From positions 20,294 to 84,293 of the forward strand of contig CAMAUE010000004.1 in assembly GCA_945861245.1 (NCBI GenBank): a stretch of 64,000 nt of DNA, written 5' to 3'. Of the stretch, positions 37,187 through 46,649 are shown in pieces (within the stretch, counting starts at the first letter, position 1; the number at the start of each line of letters is the position of its first letter). Under the pieces are notes generated by a model, which was not told the origin of the DNA, searched no databases, and saw only the letters and a program-made list of their open reading frames with translations. A program made the translations under genes and the position numbers. The DNA is from Singulisphaera sp. GP187 (GTDB lineage: Bacteria; Planctomycetota; Planctomycetia; Gemmatales; Gemmataceae).

Positions 37187-37367
37187 TAATACGGCCTCGC
37201 AGAGGCGAAAGCGAAAGTGTCGGTTTGCATCTACCGTCACTGAAAATCGCCTTGCCAATTCGCCTGCGTTCACTATCGTAAAACGGGTACCACCACGAAG
37301 GGTGAAACTGGCAGGCCCGGCCTCATGCGAGGTTGGGCGATGTCGTTTTCCTTGAGGGTTATTGGAC

Positions 37368-37748
37368 GTGGCGAAGAGCAAAAAAAAGAAATCCCGACGT
37401 AATGTGAGCCGCGGAATCGCACACATTAAATCGACGTTCAATAACACGATCGTCACCATCACCGACACCAACGGTGATGCGTTGTGCGCGGCCTCGGCTG
37501 GAACCGTAGGCTTCAAGGGTAGCCGCAAGAGTACGCCGTTCGCGGCTCAGCGTGCTGCCGAAGTGGCCGCAGAACGCGCGACAAAATTCGGCCTTAAGGA
37601 AGTGGACGTCCGCGTCAAAGGTCCAGGTTCGGGTCGCGAGTCGGCCATTACCGCATTGCAGGCAGCTGGCCTGACGATCAAAGTAATCGAAGACGTAACG
37701 CCGCTTCCGCACAACGGTTGCCGCGCGCCAAAGAAACGCCGCGTCTAG
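37368..37748 (+). CDS. rpsK: 30S ribosomal protein S11
   Basis: [45 protein letters not shown]...[20 protein letters not shown]...[18 protein letters not shown]. Confidence 0.98.
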   Translation: MAKSKKKKSRRNVSRGIAHIKSTFNNTIVTITDTNGDALCAASAGTVGFKGSRKSTPFAAQRAAEVAAERATKFGLKEVDVRVKGPGSGRESAITALQAAGLTIKVIEDVTPLPHNGCRAPKKRRV

Positions 37749-37911
37749 TCGAGCGTGCCGGATGGTTGGCTCTTCGTCGATAGTGATGTGGGATTCTTGT
37801 TTAGGGCAAAACGGCTTGCTGTCCTCGCTGGACGCGGTGGAGCGTTCGGGGCTGCCTGTCGTGAAGAAACACGTGGTTTTGTCCTGGCACCAGAAGGGTT
37901 CGTAAAGAACG

Positions 37912-38553
37912 ATGGCTCGTCATATTGATTCTGTTTGTCGATTGTGTCGCCGTGAAGGCGTTAAGCTTTATCTCAAAGGCAGTCGCTGCGAGAGCCCCAA
38001 GTGCGCAATCGAACGTCGCAACCAGCCGCCCGGCATGCACGTTCGCCGCGGCAAGCTTACGGAGTACGGCGAGCGGCTTCGTGAAAAACAGAAGCTCAAG
38101 AGGTTTTACGGGCTTCTTGACCGCCAATTCAGCCGCTATTTCCAGCAGGCAGCTCGTTCTAAGGATAACACTGGTGAAGCGCTGCTAAGCCTGCTCGAGC
38201 GCCGACTCGACAACGTCGTGCATCGGCTCGGCTTCGCCCCGTCCCGCGCTGGCGCACGCCAGTTGGTCGCCCACGGGCATATCCAGCTCAATGGCAAGAA
38301 CTGCGACATCCCCAGCCTTAACGTCAAAGCCGGTGATGTCGTCACTGTCAACAGTCGGCCACGCAGCACGGCACAGGTTAAGCTAAACCAGCAGGCCCAT
38401 ATCGAGCCGATCCCCGATTTCCTTGAGATCACCGGTTCAGAACCGCCGCAAGGCCGAATGACACGCCTGCCCGGTCGTGGCGATGTCGATCCACGCCTGA
38501 ATAAAGAAAAAGTACTCAACGAGCAACTCATCATCGAATTCTGCTCGCGATAA
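37912..38553 (+). CDS. rpsD: 30S ribosomal protein S4
   Basis: CRLCRREGVKLYLKGSRCESPKCAIERR...PPGMHVRRGKLTEYGERLREKQKLKRFYGLLDRQF; S4 domain RRLDNVVHRLGFAPSRAGARQLVAHGHIQLNG. Confidence 0.97.
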   Translation: MARHIDSVCRLCRREGVKLYLKGSRCESPKCAIERRNQPPGMHVRRGKLTEYGERLREKQKLKRFYGLLDRQFSRYFQQAARSKDNTGEALLSLLERRLDNVVHRLGFAPSRAGARQLVAHGHIQLNGKNCDIPSLNVKAGDVVTVNSRPRSTAQVKLNQQAHIEPIPDFLEITGSEPPQGRMTRLPGRGDVDPRLNKEKVLNEQLIIEFCSR

Positions 38554-38654
38554 CCATTCAACCCAACGAAGCCCTGGGGGCACCGAAGCGTTCCCCAGGG
38601 ATGGAATGATTCGCTTCATTGGCCCTTCGGCACTATGCCACTGGAGGCTCCCTT

Positions 38655-39650
38655 ATGCGTATTAAATGGCGCGGCTTGGAGTTGCCGAACCGATTGACGT
38701 CCGAACGTGAGACACTCACCGATACGTACGGAAAATTCTATGCTGAGCCGTTTGAGCGAGGCTTCGGCGTAACGATTGGCAATAGTCTGCGTCGCGTGCT
38801 GCTGTCCAGCCTCGAAGGCAGCGCGATTACCCGTATCAAGATCCAAGGCGTGCAGCACGAGATCACCACGATACCCGGTATCGCGGATGACGTGACCGAC
38901 ATCGTCCTGAACATTAAGAGTTTGGTCGTCAAGAACCTGACCGATCAGACCAAGACGATTCGTATCGAGCGACGTCAAGGTGGCATCGTGCGTGGGTCCG
39001 ACATCATCGCCGATGAGACAGTTCAAATCATCAACCCGGAACACGTCATTGCGACGATGACCGACGATGTTCCTTTCATCGTTGAGTTGACCGTAGAGAA
39101 TGGTCGTGGCTATCGCACCGCGGAGGAAAACGCGGGCAAGGAACGCGAAATCGGCGTGATCCCGGTCGATTCGAGTTTCTCGCCGGTCGTTCGTGTGAAG
39201 TACGAAATTGAAGAAACACGCGTTGGGCAAAAGACGAACTTCGACAAGCTCATAATGGAAATCTGGACAAACGGCACCATCACGCCGCATATGTCGCTGG
39301 TCGAAGGCTCAAAGATTCTGCGCAAGCACCTGAATCCGTTCATCCAATATATTGAGCCAGGCCCGGAAATGGCGCTCGACGATCGCGCCGACACGGTGAA
39401 TTCGGCGGATTCGGTCGATCACGAACTGGAACGCAAACTTAACATGAGCTTGGCAGAGTTGGAACTTTCTGTCCGTGCAACGAACTGCCTTGAATCGGAA
39501 GGCATCACGACGGTGCGCGATCTGGTTATTCGCTCGGATGAAGAACTGCTCGAAGTCCGCAACTTCGGTGAAACGACATTGCGGGAAGTAAAGCAGAAAC
39601 TAACTGAGCGGGGCCTGGCCTTGGGCATGCGCATGCCCGCCCGCCGATAA
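38655..39650 (+). CDS. rpoA: DNA-directed RNA polymerase subunit alpha
   Basis: [46 protein letters not shown]-terminal [49 protein letters not shown]. Confidence 0.98.
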   Translation: MRIKWRGLELPNRLTSERETLTDTYGKFYAEPFERGFGVTIGNSLRRVLLSSLEGSAITRIKIQGVQHEITTIPGIADDVTDIVLNIKSLVVKNLTDQTKTIRIERRQGGIVRGSDIIADETVQIINPEHVIATMTDDVPFIVELTVENGRGYRTAEENAGKEREIGVIPVDSSFSPVVRVKYEIEETRVGQKTNFDKLIMEIWTNGTITPHMSLVEGSKILRKHLNPFIQYIEPGPEMALDDRADTVNSADSVDHELERKLNMSLAELELSVRATNCLESEGITTVRDLVIRSDEELLEVRNFGETTLREVKQKLTERGLALGMRMPARR

Positions 39651-39696
39651 TTGTAGTCGAAATTGATTCCTCGCCCTACTGATACGGACGATTCCC

Positions 39697-40227
39697 ATGA
39701 GACACCGTAAAGCTGGCCGAAAATTAGGCCGAAATCAAACTCATCGTATCGCGCTTTTCCGCAACTTGACGGCGGCGCTGATACAGCACGAGCGCATTAT
39801 CACCACGCTTCCCAAAGCGAAGGCTGTGCGTCCGTTCATCGAAAAACTGATCACGCTGGCACGTGAGAACACGCTACACGCCCGACGATTGGTAATATCC
39901 CGGCTTGGTCCGGCAAGCAACACCCTCGTAAAACCGCACGAGGATGACGACGGCCCGGCGGACACTCGAACGGTCGTCCAAAAGCTATTCAGCGATCTCG
40001 CGCCGCGATTTGCCGATCGGCCAGGTGGTTATACACGGATCATGAAGCGTCATCAGGTACGCGTGGGTGATGCCGGCGCTACGGCATTCCTGGAACTGCT
40101 GAAGGCGGGTGAAGTTCGTTCACGGTCGCGTACGCCATATGTTCCGGCACCGGCACCTGTCGTGGCGCCCCAACCGGCACCTGAGGTGTCCGCTGCGGAA
40201 CCCGTCGCCGCTCCTTCGGCACAATAG
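39697..40227 (+). CDS. rplQ: 50S ribosomal protein L17 with Pro/Ala-rich C-terminal tail
   Basis: MRHRKAGRKLGRNQTHRIALFRNLTAALIQHERIITTLPKAKAVRPFIEKLITLAREN; tail PAPAPVVAPQPAPEVSAAEPVAAPSAQ. Confidence 0.97.
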   Translation: MRHRKAGRKLGRNQTHRIALFRNLTAALIQHERIITTLPKAKAVRPFIEKLITLARENTLHARRLVISRLGPASNTLVKPHEDDDGPADTRTVVQKLFSDLAPRFADRPGGYTRIMKRHQVRVGDAGATAFLELLKAGEVRSRSRTPYVPAPAPVVAPQPAPEVSAAEPVAAPSAQ

Positions 40228-40251
40228 CCTAGCCAATGGACGCAAGCATAC

Positions 40252-40285
40252 AAAAAAAGCCGATCCTTTCCGGATCGGCTTTTTT
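40252..40285. terminator. bidirectional rho-independent terminator
   Basis: AAAAAAAGCCGATCC TTTCC GGATCGGCTTTTTTT: 9 bp stem with A and T tracts on both sides, between convergent rplQ and the 40312 gene. Confidence 0.95.
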
Positions 40286-40311
40286 CGTGCGAATCGACGC
40301 AAGCAATTTAT

Positions 40312-40701
40312 TTACTTAGCGTCTTTCTTTTTCTTGCCGCCGACTACGACGAGAATCTGAGTCGCAGCCTTGCTGGTGTCGTCGGTGGTGATGAGGACGC
40401 CTACGCCCTTTTCGCCAATCTTGGTGAAGATTTCATTCTTCAAGCCGTCGGCGAGCGCCTCGCCGGCTTCGAGCTTCTTGTCGGCGAGCTTGGCTTTGGC
40501 AATTTTCGCATCCTTGGCGACGGTGATGACGATGGGATCGCCATCCTTCTCGCCCTTCTTGCCTTTCTCGCCCTTCTTGAATTTCTGTACGGTTACCTTG
40601 TCGCCGTCAACTTTCGTAACTACGCCACGAATCTCTTCGGCGGCGAGAAGGCCGAGGCTGACAGTCATCACGAACACGGCGCAAACGAGCTTACGAAACA
40701 T
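40312..40701 (-). CDS. hypothetical secreted Lys-rich protein
   Basis: MFRKLVCAVFVMTVSLGLLAAEEIRGVVTKVDGDKVTVQKFKKGEKGKKGEKDGDPIVITV. Confidence 0.7.
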   Translation of the reverse strand: MFRKLVCAVFVMTVSLGLLAAEEIRGVVTKVDGDKVTVQKFKKGEKGKKGEKDGDPIVITVAKDAKIAKAKLADKKLEAGEALADGLKNEIFTKIGEKGVGVLITTDDTSKAATQILVVVGGKKKKDAK

Positions 40702-40926
40702 TGCACATACTCCAAACAAATGTATTATTCGCGTTCGCCCAATGCGACCGCGCTTACACGATGGTATAGGCGTTATAGGTCAGACATCAAGTTAATTGTT
40801 TATGAGAGAGGCACCAATATCGAGCCGCGTTGAATCGGCGTGCCATGGTGCGGTGTGGATGGAGGCCACTGAGCGACCCGGCGGGACAACCGTCGCTGAC
40901 GCTCTAACTCGAAGGGATTGTCACGA

Positions 40927-41250
40927 TCATGGTGTTGGTGCCGGTGGCGGCAGCGGTGGCGGAAAGGGAACCGGGCCGGGGCCGACGGGAGGCGAAAGTT
41001 GAAACACACCCGGTTGTTGCCGGCTGCCGGGCAGAGGCAGCGGCGGAGGCACAGCGCCAGGCCCCATCGGCGTGCCCAATCCCACCATCGGCGGCGGGCT
41101 CAGTTGGCCTTGCATTGTCACGCCGCCGTAGGGCTGAACCGTCGTCGGGCCGAGCTTGCCCGGACGGATCGCATCGGAAAGATCCGCACACAGATGCGTG
41201 CTGCACCCGGCGAGAACCGACAACAACAAGCTGACCACAGGTTTGTTCAT
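40927..41250 (-). CDS. small proline-rich putative lipoprotein
   Basis: MNKPVVSLLLSVLAGCSTHLC with lipobox-like LAGC; PPLPLPGSRQQPGVFQLSPPVGPGPVPFPPPLPPPAPTP. Confidence 0.5.
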   Translation of the reverse strand: MNKPVVSLLLSVLAGCSTHLCADLSDAIRPGKLGPTTVQPYGGVTMQGQLSPPPMVGLGTPMGPGAVPPPLPLPGSRQQPGVFQLSPPVGPGPVPFPPPLPPPAPTP

Positions 41251-41421
41251 GAGTGAGCAAATTCAAAAATGCGAATCACGAATGCACGACAGTACGAAAA
41301 GCACGAAGGAGTAACACAAATAGTTGTTTCGTACTTTCGTACTTTCGTACTTTCGTACTTTCGTGATTATGGTTTTGTTGGCGATCGACTGCACCGTGTT
41401 CTCTGTAGTGAAATCTTCGGG

Positions 41422-42486
41422 TTAAACGGAAAAGCCCTCATAACGCAACGGCACTGCTGTTTTCGGATCGAGCAACGGCACGAAGGCGTCCGCGAGGCCT
41501 TCGAGAACGAGGCTTATTTGAACATATCGGCCTAGATGCCACTCGGTCTCCAAACAGCGTTCGAGCATTGCCAAGATTTTGTCCGGCTGAACGCGTTGTG
41601 CCAGTGATGCCAATAAGGGCAGTTCGGCCGCTTCCGCCGACCGCGCGGAACCTCCCGATTGCAACCGCAGCGCATCCGACAGCGACGCGATCAACAGCGT
41701 CAACGTCTGGTTGGCCCGGCGGCGCTGTGTCACCGACTCTTTGCCAGCGTCTTCAACAAACGCCACCAGCGATTTGCCCAATGCCACGCTATCGAAACGC
41801 GGCTGCGTCATCATCTGGATCATATCGCGGCGGAACTTCCACAGCGATTCGTCGGCCAGGTCGAGAGCCGTACCGGGACTGCCAGCTGCCAAGCGAGTGA
41901 GGCGGTCGAGCATTACCGGGTCGGATACGTCTTGCTGTTGCAGCAGCGTGCGAACATGTTCATCGGCAAGCGGTGCGAAGCGTACGATTTGGCAGCGCGA
42001 CTTGATCGTCTCCATCTGCAGATCGAGGCTCGTGCCGATGAGGATCAGAAGTGACCCGGGCGGCGGTTCTTCGAGTGTTTTGAGGAAGCAGTTGGCGGAT
42101 TCCTCGTTGAAGTCGTCGGCGTCGTCGATGATGCCGACCTTGCCATGCCCGCGTGCGCTTTTGAAGCCGAAGTTTCGGCATAAGTCACGCATGACTTCGA
42201 TCGGGAACTCGTTCTTCTCTTCCGGCATCGCCGCGAAAAAGAGATCGGGATGCGTGGCGGCGTCGACAAGCTTGCAGCCATCGCACTTGTCGCAAGCGGC
42301 AAGCGGCCGATCGCCAGGCGTGCCGGTCTCACAGAGCAGCGCTTTGGCCAACTCACAAGCGAACCGCCGTTTGCCAACGCCCGGCGGCCCAATGAACAAA
42401 TACGCATGCGCAAGCCGGCCCCGCGCGACGATATCGCGAAAGGAGTCAATCTGGCGTTCATGGCCGAGGATTTTGGACCAGGACAT
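41422..42486 (-). CDS. holB: DNA polymerase III subunit delta' (AAA+)
   Basis: MSWSKILGHERQIDSFRDIVARGRLAHAYLFIGPPGVGKRRFACELAKALLC...CDKCDGCKLVDAATHPDL...ANCFLKTLEEPPPGSLLILIGTS. Confidence 0.9.
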   Translation of the reverse strand: MSWSKILGHERQIDSFRDIVARGRLAHAYLFIGPPGVGKRRFACELAKALLCETGTPGDRPLAACDKCDGCKLVDAATHPDLFFAAMPEEKNEFPIEVMRDLCRNFGFKSARGHGKVGIIDDADDFNEESANCFLKTLEEPPPGSLLILIGTSLDLQMETIKSRCQIVRFAPLADEHVRTLLQQQDVSDPVMLDRLTRLAAGSPGTALDLADESLWKFRRDMIQMMTQPRFDSVALGKSLVAFVEDAGKESVTQRRRANQTLTLLIASLSDALRLQSGGSARSAEAAELPLLASLAQRVQPDKILAMLERCLETEWHLGRYVQISLVLEGLADAFVPLLDPKTAVPLRYEGFSV

Positions 42487-42599
42487 TGGCAGCCAATTCA
42501 CCTCAATGAAAACGCAATCCCAAGGGTGAGATCTTCCGAACTCTTGGGATTGATGCGGCGGATCTCAGAGGTTCGGAGTATCTCACCTCTGGGCTTACT

Positions 42600-43211
42600 T
42601 CAAACTAAATGCAGGATCGCCTCACACAATTTCTTCTGCACGCTCTCCGCATCGCCGCTGGCGTCGATGACTCGACAACGGTCGGGTCGCCGGGCCGCCT
42701 CTGCCAAGAAACCCGCGCGGACCTTGGCGAAGTAGGCATCGCTGCGGCTTTCCATGCGATCAGCTGCTGGCTTGCGGCGGGTCGCGGCGATGTCGAGCGG
42801 CAGGTCGAAAATCAGCGTTAGGTCTGGCTCCAGGCCGCCCGTGCAAAAGTTGCCGACCTGCCACAAGTCGCTCGGATTCAGTCCGCCGGCGTGACCTTGA
42901 TACACGACATTGGCGAGCAGGAACCGATCAGCCAGCACGATCTGGCCGCGCTCCAGAGCCGGGCGGATGACCTCGCACACGAGCTGGGCCCGGCTCGCCA
43001 TGAACAGCAGCGCCTCGCATTCGAGCGCGATCTCGCCGCGATGATGCAGGACGATCTCGCGCAGACTCTGTCCTACCTCCGTGCCGCCGGGATCATGGCA
43101 AAGCACGACGTCACGGCCTTGAGCTCGCAGCCAATCGGCAAGTTGCACGCACTGCGTCGATTTGCCTGCGCCATCCATGCCGTCCAGCGATAGAAAGAAA
43201 CCGCGTTGCAT
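42600..43211 (-). CDS. tmk: thymidylate kinase
   Basis: MQRGFFLSLDGMDGAGKSTQCVQLADWLRAQGRDVVLCHDPGGTEVGQSLREIVL...LADRFLLANVVYQGHAGGL. Confidence 0.95.
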   Translation of the reverse strand: MQRGFFLSLDGMDGAGKSTQCVQLADWLRAQGRDVVLCHDPGGTEVGQSLREIVLHHRGEIALECEALLFMASRAQLVCEVIRPALERGQIVLADRFLLANVVYQGHAGGLNPSDLWQVGNFCTGGLEPDLTLIFDLPLDIAATRRKPAADRMESRSDAYFAKVRAGFLAEAARRPDRCRVIDASGDAESVQKKLCEAILHLV

Positions 43212-43386
43212 GAAGTGATTGTATGGACCCGCGTTTTCGTTTAACTGGCGACGTTTGGCAAGCACGCGGGATATTCACCACACCTGGTAGGAATCCACCA
43301 CGGATAGCCCTGCCCAAGTTGGATGTCGCTCATGTTGCTCATGCCAAAAGGGGTGAGCGAGATGAGCGACATCCAACTTTGATCAC

Positions 43387-43452
43387 GAGCCGGAAGCGTA
43401 AGCGACGGATTGAGAAAACAAATCCAATCCGTCGCTTACGCTTCTGGCTCGT
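43387..43452. repeat. palindrome of GAGCCGGAAGCGTAAGCGACGGA family
   Basis: GAGCCGGAAGCGTAAGCGACGGATTG / CAATCCGTCGCTTACGCTTCTGGCTC; a second palindrome (AAGTTGGATGTCGCTCAT...ATGAGCGACATCCAACTT) sits just upstream at 43317-43379. Confidence 0.9.
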
Positions 43453-43601
43453 AAGACGATCTTGGCCACCTTGCATTGCCTTCCCAATCGTTTTGAACGC
43501 TGGACTTTTTTCGTTTCAGCCGTTTTCCCTTGCCTCTTTTTTCATTTTGCGCGACAATACCTCTACTCCCGTGCGAATCCTGACCCACCGAGGCGAACCT
43601 C

Positions 43602-44963
43602 ATGCACCTTACTCGTCGCGCATTGCTGGAAATCGGCGGCCTCGGTTTGCTCGGCTCCCAGCTGGCCCCGTTCGCGGATGCGCAGCCCACTCCCCAGGGC
43701 CGACGCCGGGCACGTGCGAAATCGGTCATCTTTCTCCACCAGTACGGCGGGCCTAGCCATCTCGATACCTTCGACATGAAGCCCGGCACGCCACCCGAGT
43801 TTCGCGGCATCTATCGGCCGATCCAGACCTCGGCGCCGGGCATCCAGATTTGCGAGAAGCTGCCGCGCATGGCGCCGCATATGGACAAGGTTACGCTGAT
43901 TCGCACGGTTCGCCATGAGATGCGCAATCACAACTCGGCCGGCTACTACAGCCTGACCGGTTTCGCTCCGCCGACGGACGATCAACGCCTGCGAGATTCG
44001 CGCGAGCTGCTGCCTGCTTATGGCTCGGTCGTCGATCGCTTCGCGCCGTCCGAACCGGGCACGCCAAGCTTTGTGTCGTACCCCTATAACATCGCTGACG
44101 GTTCGATCACGCCGGGCCAGCATGCGAGTTTCCTTGGACAAACGTACGATCCGTTCTTCATCCAACAGGATCCCAATAGCGACGATTTCCGCCTGCCCGA
44201 ACTGAGCCTGCCCGCGGGATTGACGGCGCAGCGTCTGCAGAATCGCCGGGAGATGATGAACCTGATCGACCGCTCGACAGAGATACTCGACATCTCTGCG
44301 CGAGCGCGTGGCATCGACGCCTTGAATCAACGCGCGATGACGATGCTGACCAGCCCGCGCTTTCGCCGAGCGTTCGATTTGTCGAGCGAGCCGATCAACG
44401 TGCGCGAGCGCTATGGCCGCACGCCGTATGGGCAGAGCTGCTTGCTCGCTCGGCGATTGGTCGAAGTCGGCGTCAAGTTCATAACGGTCTACTTCGCGGC
44501 ATCGATCGGCGGTCAGTCCACGGTGTCCGGCGGCTGGGACACGCACGGGTTCAACAACGTGCCGATGTATCCGATCCTCGACAATTATCTGCTGCCGATC
44601 ACCGACTGGACGCTGCCGACGCTGATCGAAGACCTGCATTCGCGTGGCCTGCTGGACGACACGCTGGTGGTATGGGCGGGCGAGTTCGGACGCGGACCGC
44701 GGATCAACAACATCGCTGGGCGCGACCATTGGCCACAATGCTACACGGTGTTGATGGCCGGCGGCGGCGTTCGCGGCGGGCATGTCCACGGCGTCAGCGA
44801 TCGCATCGGCGCCTACCCGTCGCGCGATGCCGTCAGGCCCGAGGACCTGTCGGCGACGATGTATCACCTCCTGGGCATCGACCCGCATACGGAGATTCGC
44901 GACCCGCTCAATCGCCCCTGGCCGCTCAGCACCGGCAGCGTGATTGATGGGATATTGCAATAA
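43602..44963 (+). CDS. DUF1501 domain-containing protein
   Basis: MHLTRRALLEIGGLGLLGSQL, KSVIFLHQYGGPSHLDTFDMKPGTPPEFRGIYRPIQTSAPGIQICEKLPRMAPHMDKVTLIRTVRHEMRNHNSAGYY, VVWAGEFGRGPRIN...GRDHWPQCYTVLMAGGGVRGGHVHG. Confidence 0.93.
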   Translation: MHLTRRALLEIGGLGLLGSQLAPFADAQPTPQGRRRARAKSVIFLHQYGGPSHLDTFDMKPGTPPEFRGIYRPIQTSAPGIQICEKLPRMAPHMDKVTLIRTVRHEMRNHNSAGYYSLTGFAPPTDDQRLRDSRELLPAYGSVVDRFAPSEPGTPSFVSYPYNIADGSITPGQHASFLGQTYDPFFIQQDPNSDDFRLPELSLPAGLTAQRLQNRREMMNLIDRSTEILDISARARGIDALNQRAMTMLTSPRFRRAFDLSSEPINVRERYGRTPYGQSCLLARRLVEVGVKFITVYFAASIGGQSTVSGGWDTHGFNNVPMYPILDNYLLPITDWTLPTLIEDLHSRGLLDDTLVVWAGEFGRGPRINNIAGRDHWPQCYTVLMAGGGVRGGHVHGVSDRIGAYPSRDAVRPEDLSATMYHLLGIDPHTEIRDPLNRPWPLSTGSVIDGILQ

Positions 44964-44993
44964 AATGATGCCCCCTTGAGGAAGAACCAATTC

Positions 44994-45056
44994 CGTCGCT
45001 TGCGGCTTAGCGCTCACGCCGGGTGTGTGTAACCGTGCGCTAAGCCGCAAGCGACG
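44994..45056. repeat. palindrome CGTCGCTTGCGGCTTAGCGC / GCGCTAAGCCGCAAGCGACG
   Basis: 20 bp perfect arms. Confidence 0.95.
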
Positions 45057-45176
45057 CACGGCCCCAAGTTCACCTCTTTTTTGCTTGACTTTGGCAAAAT
45101 GTAACCGCTACACCAAGAGAAACGCCCGAAATCGCCTTTATTATTACGATCCCGTGACAATTAGGTGAAGTTCGTA

Positions 45177-45206
45177 TTGACGCACTAGCCGGAAAAAATG
45201 TACTAT
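45177..45206 (+). promoter_or_regulatory. possible sigma70-like promoter (TTGACG-18-TACTAT)
   Basis: Hexamers at 45177-45182 and 45201-45206, about 280 nt upstream of the DUF4912 gene. Confidence 0.3.
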
Positions 45207-45487
45207 CAATCTCGATAAAATATTCCGCGCAACCCCTGTAAACGGCACTCAACCTCCACACCGTCGCTTTCCGCAAAATCACTCCTTCCCTGTTGGCTCC
45301 TTTTGCGAACGACGGTGAACGACGACAAAGAAGAGAAAAGCACTCCCGATCGATTGCCGATCCCTCGGCTCGATCGACCCGGATAACGGCGGGGCTCTCC
45401 CTCCCAAAGGATATTCGGGTCCAGCACCAAGGACGGCTGACCACGCGACCGGTTCCGCATCGGTCCTCAACCCTCCGGTGGTGCTAC

Positions 45488-46576
45488 ATGTCCATCGCAA
45501 AATGGCACTCCTTCAACCGCATCGAACTGCAAGAACTCGCCCAAGAAAAAGGCATCCCCGGCGTCGGCCGACTGTCAAAGGATGCACTCATCTCGGCATT
45601 GGATAAACACGCCAAAACGAAAGCGAAACCGAAAACAAAACCAAAGCCGACGAACGGAAAACGCAAGGCCGGCGCCACGCAACCACATCATCTGACCAAT
45701 GGCGCTGCGCATCACGACGAGTCGTCCGCCTATGGCAAAAGTAACGGCACGCCATCCAAAGATATCGCAGCGAAAGTCGGTAAGGATCGCATTGTTTGCA
45801 TGGTGCGCGATCCGTACTGGCTACACGCCTACTGGGAGTTGACGCGCCAGGTGGTCCAGCGTGCGGAGGCCGCCCTGGGGCAATATTGGCATGGTTCGAA
45901 ACCGATCCTACGCCTCGTCGATGTCACGCCGTGCGAGCATCGCAGCACCGTTGAAGACGCCGTCCGCGACATCGAGATTCACGGCGGCTGCAACAACTGG
46001 TACATCGAAGCCCCGAATCCGCCACGCTCCTATCGCGTGGACATCGGTTACCTCGCCAGCAACGGCCAATTATTCACGCTTGGACGCTCCAACATCGTCA
46101 CAACGCCACGCCCAGGCATGAGCGACGCCATCGACGCGAATTGGGCCGACCTCAACGTTGAAAAAGCGAGCAAAATATACGCCATGTCCGGTGGCTTCGA
46201 CCCCGGTTCGTGCAGCCTTGAGCTTAAACAGCTATTCGAGGAACGCCTGCGTCGCCCGATCGGGTCGGCAGTGGAAACCGGCCTCGGCCCCAGTGCATGC
46301 ATGTTCGGCGAAGAGCGTCATTTCTCGCTTGAGCTGAACGCCGAGCTGATCGTTTTCGGCTCAACCGATCCCAAGGCGATAGTTACGCTAGAAAACGAAC
46401 CGATCAAACTTCGCAAGGACGGCACGTTCACTGTCCGTCTCGGCCTGCCCGAAGGCCGACAGGTCTTTACCGCGCTTTCCGTCAGCGCCGACGGCGTCGA
46501 TGAACGCAAGGTCGTCCTTGCCGTCGAACGCAACACCCGGCAGCTGGAGCCGAAAATGCACGAGCTTGACGAGTAG
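45488..46576 (+). CDS. DUF4912 domain-containing protein with N-terminal SAP/Rho-N-like motif
   Basis: SFNRIELQELAQEKGIPGVGRLSKDALISAL; KDRIVCMVRDPYWLHAYWELTRQVVQRAEAALG...NNWYIEAPNPPRSYRVDIGYLASNGQLFTLGRSNIVTTPR. Confidence 0.8.
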   Translation: MSIAKWHSFNRIELQELAQEKGIPGVGRLSKDALISALDKHAKTKAKPKTKPKPTNGKRKAGATQPHHLTNGAAHHDESSAYGKSNGTPSKDIAAKVGKDRIVCMVRDPYWLHAYWELTRQVVQRAEAALGQYWHGSKPILRLVDVTPCEHRSTVEDAVRDIEIHGGCNNWYIEAPNPPRSYRVDIGYLASNGQLFTLGRSNIVTTPRPGMSDAIDANWADLNVEKASKIYAMSGGFDPGSCSLELKQLFEERLRRPIGSAVETGLGPSACMFGEERHFSLELNAELIVFGSTDPKAIVTLENEPIKLRKDGTFTVRLGLPEGRQVFTALSVSADGVDERKVVLAVERNTRQLEPKMHELDE

Positions 46577-46585
46577 GCGAAATAC

Positions 46586-46649
46586 GAGCCAGAAGCGTGA
46601 GCGACGGATTGGATTTGTTTTCTCAATCCGTCGCTTACGCTCCCGGCTC
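46586..46649. repeat. palindrome of GAGCCGGAAGCG family between convergent genes
   Basis: GAGCCAGAAGCGTGAGCGACGGATTG / CAATCCGTCGCTTACGCTCCCGGCTC. Confidence 0.9.

Noticed and set aside
43563-45059. 498 aa minus-strand ORF
   Set aside because: Antisense to DUF1501 gene, which has clear family motifs.
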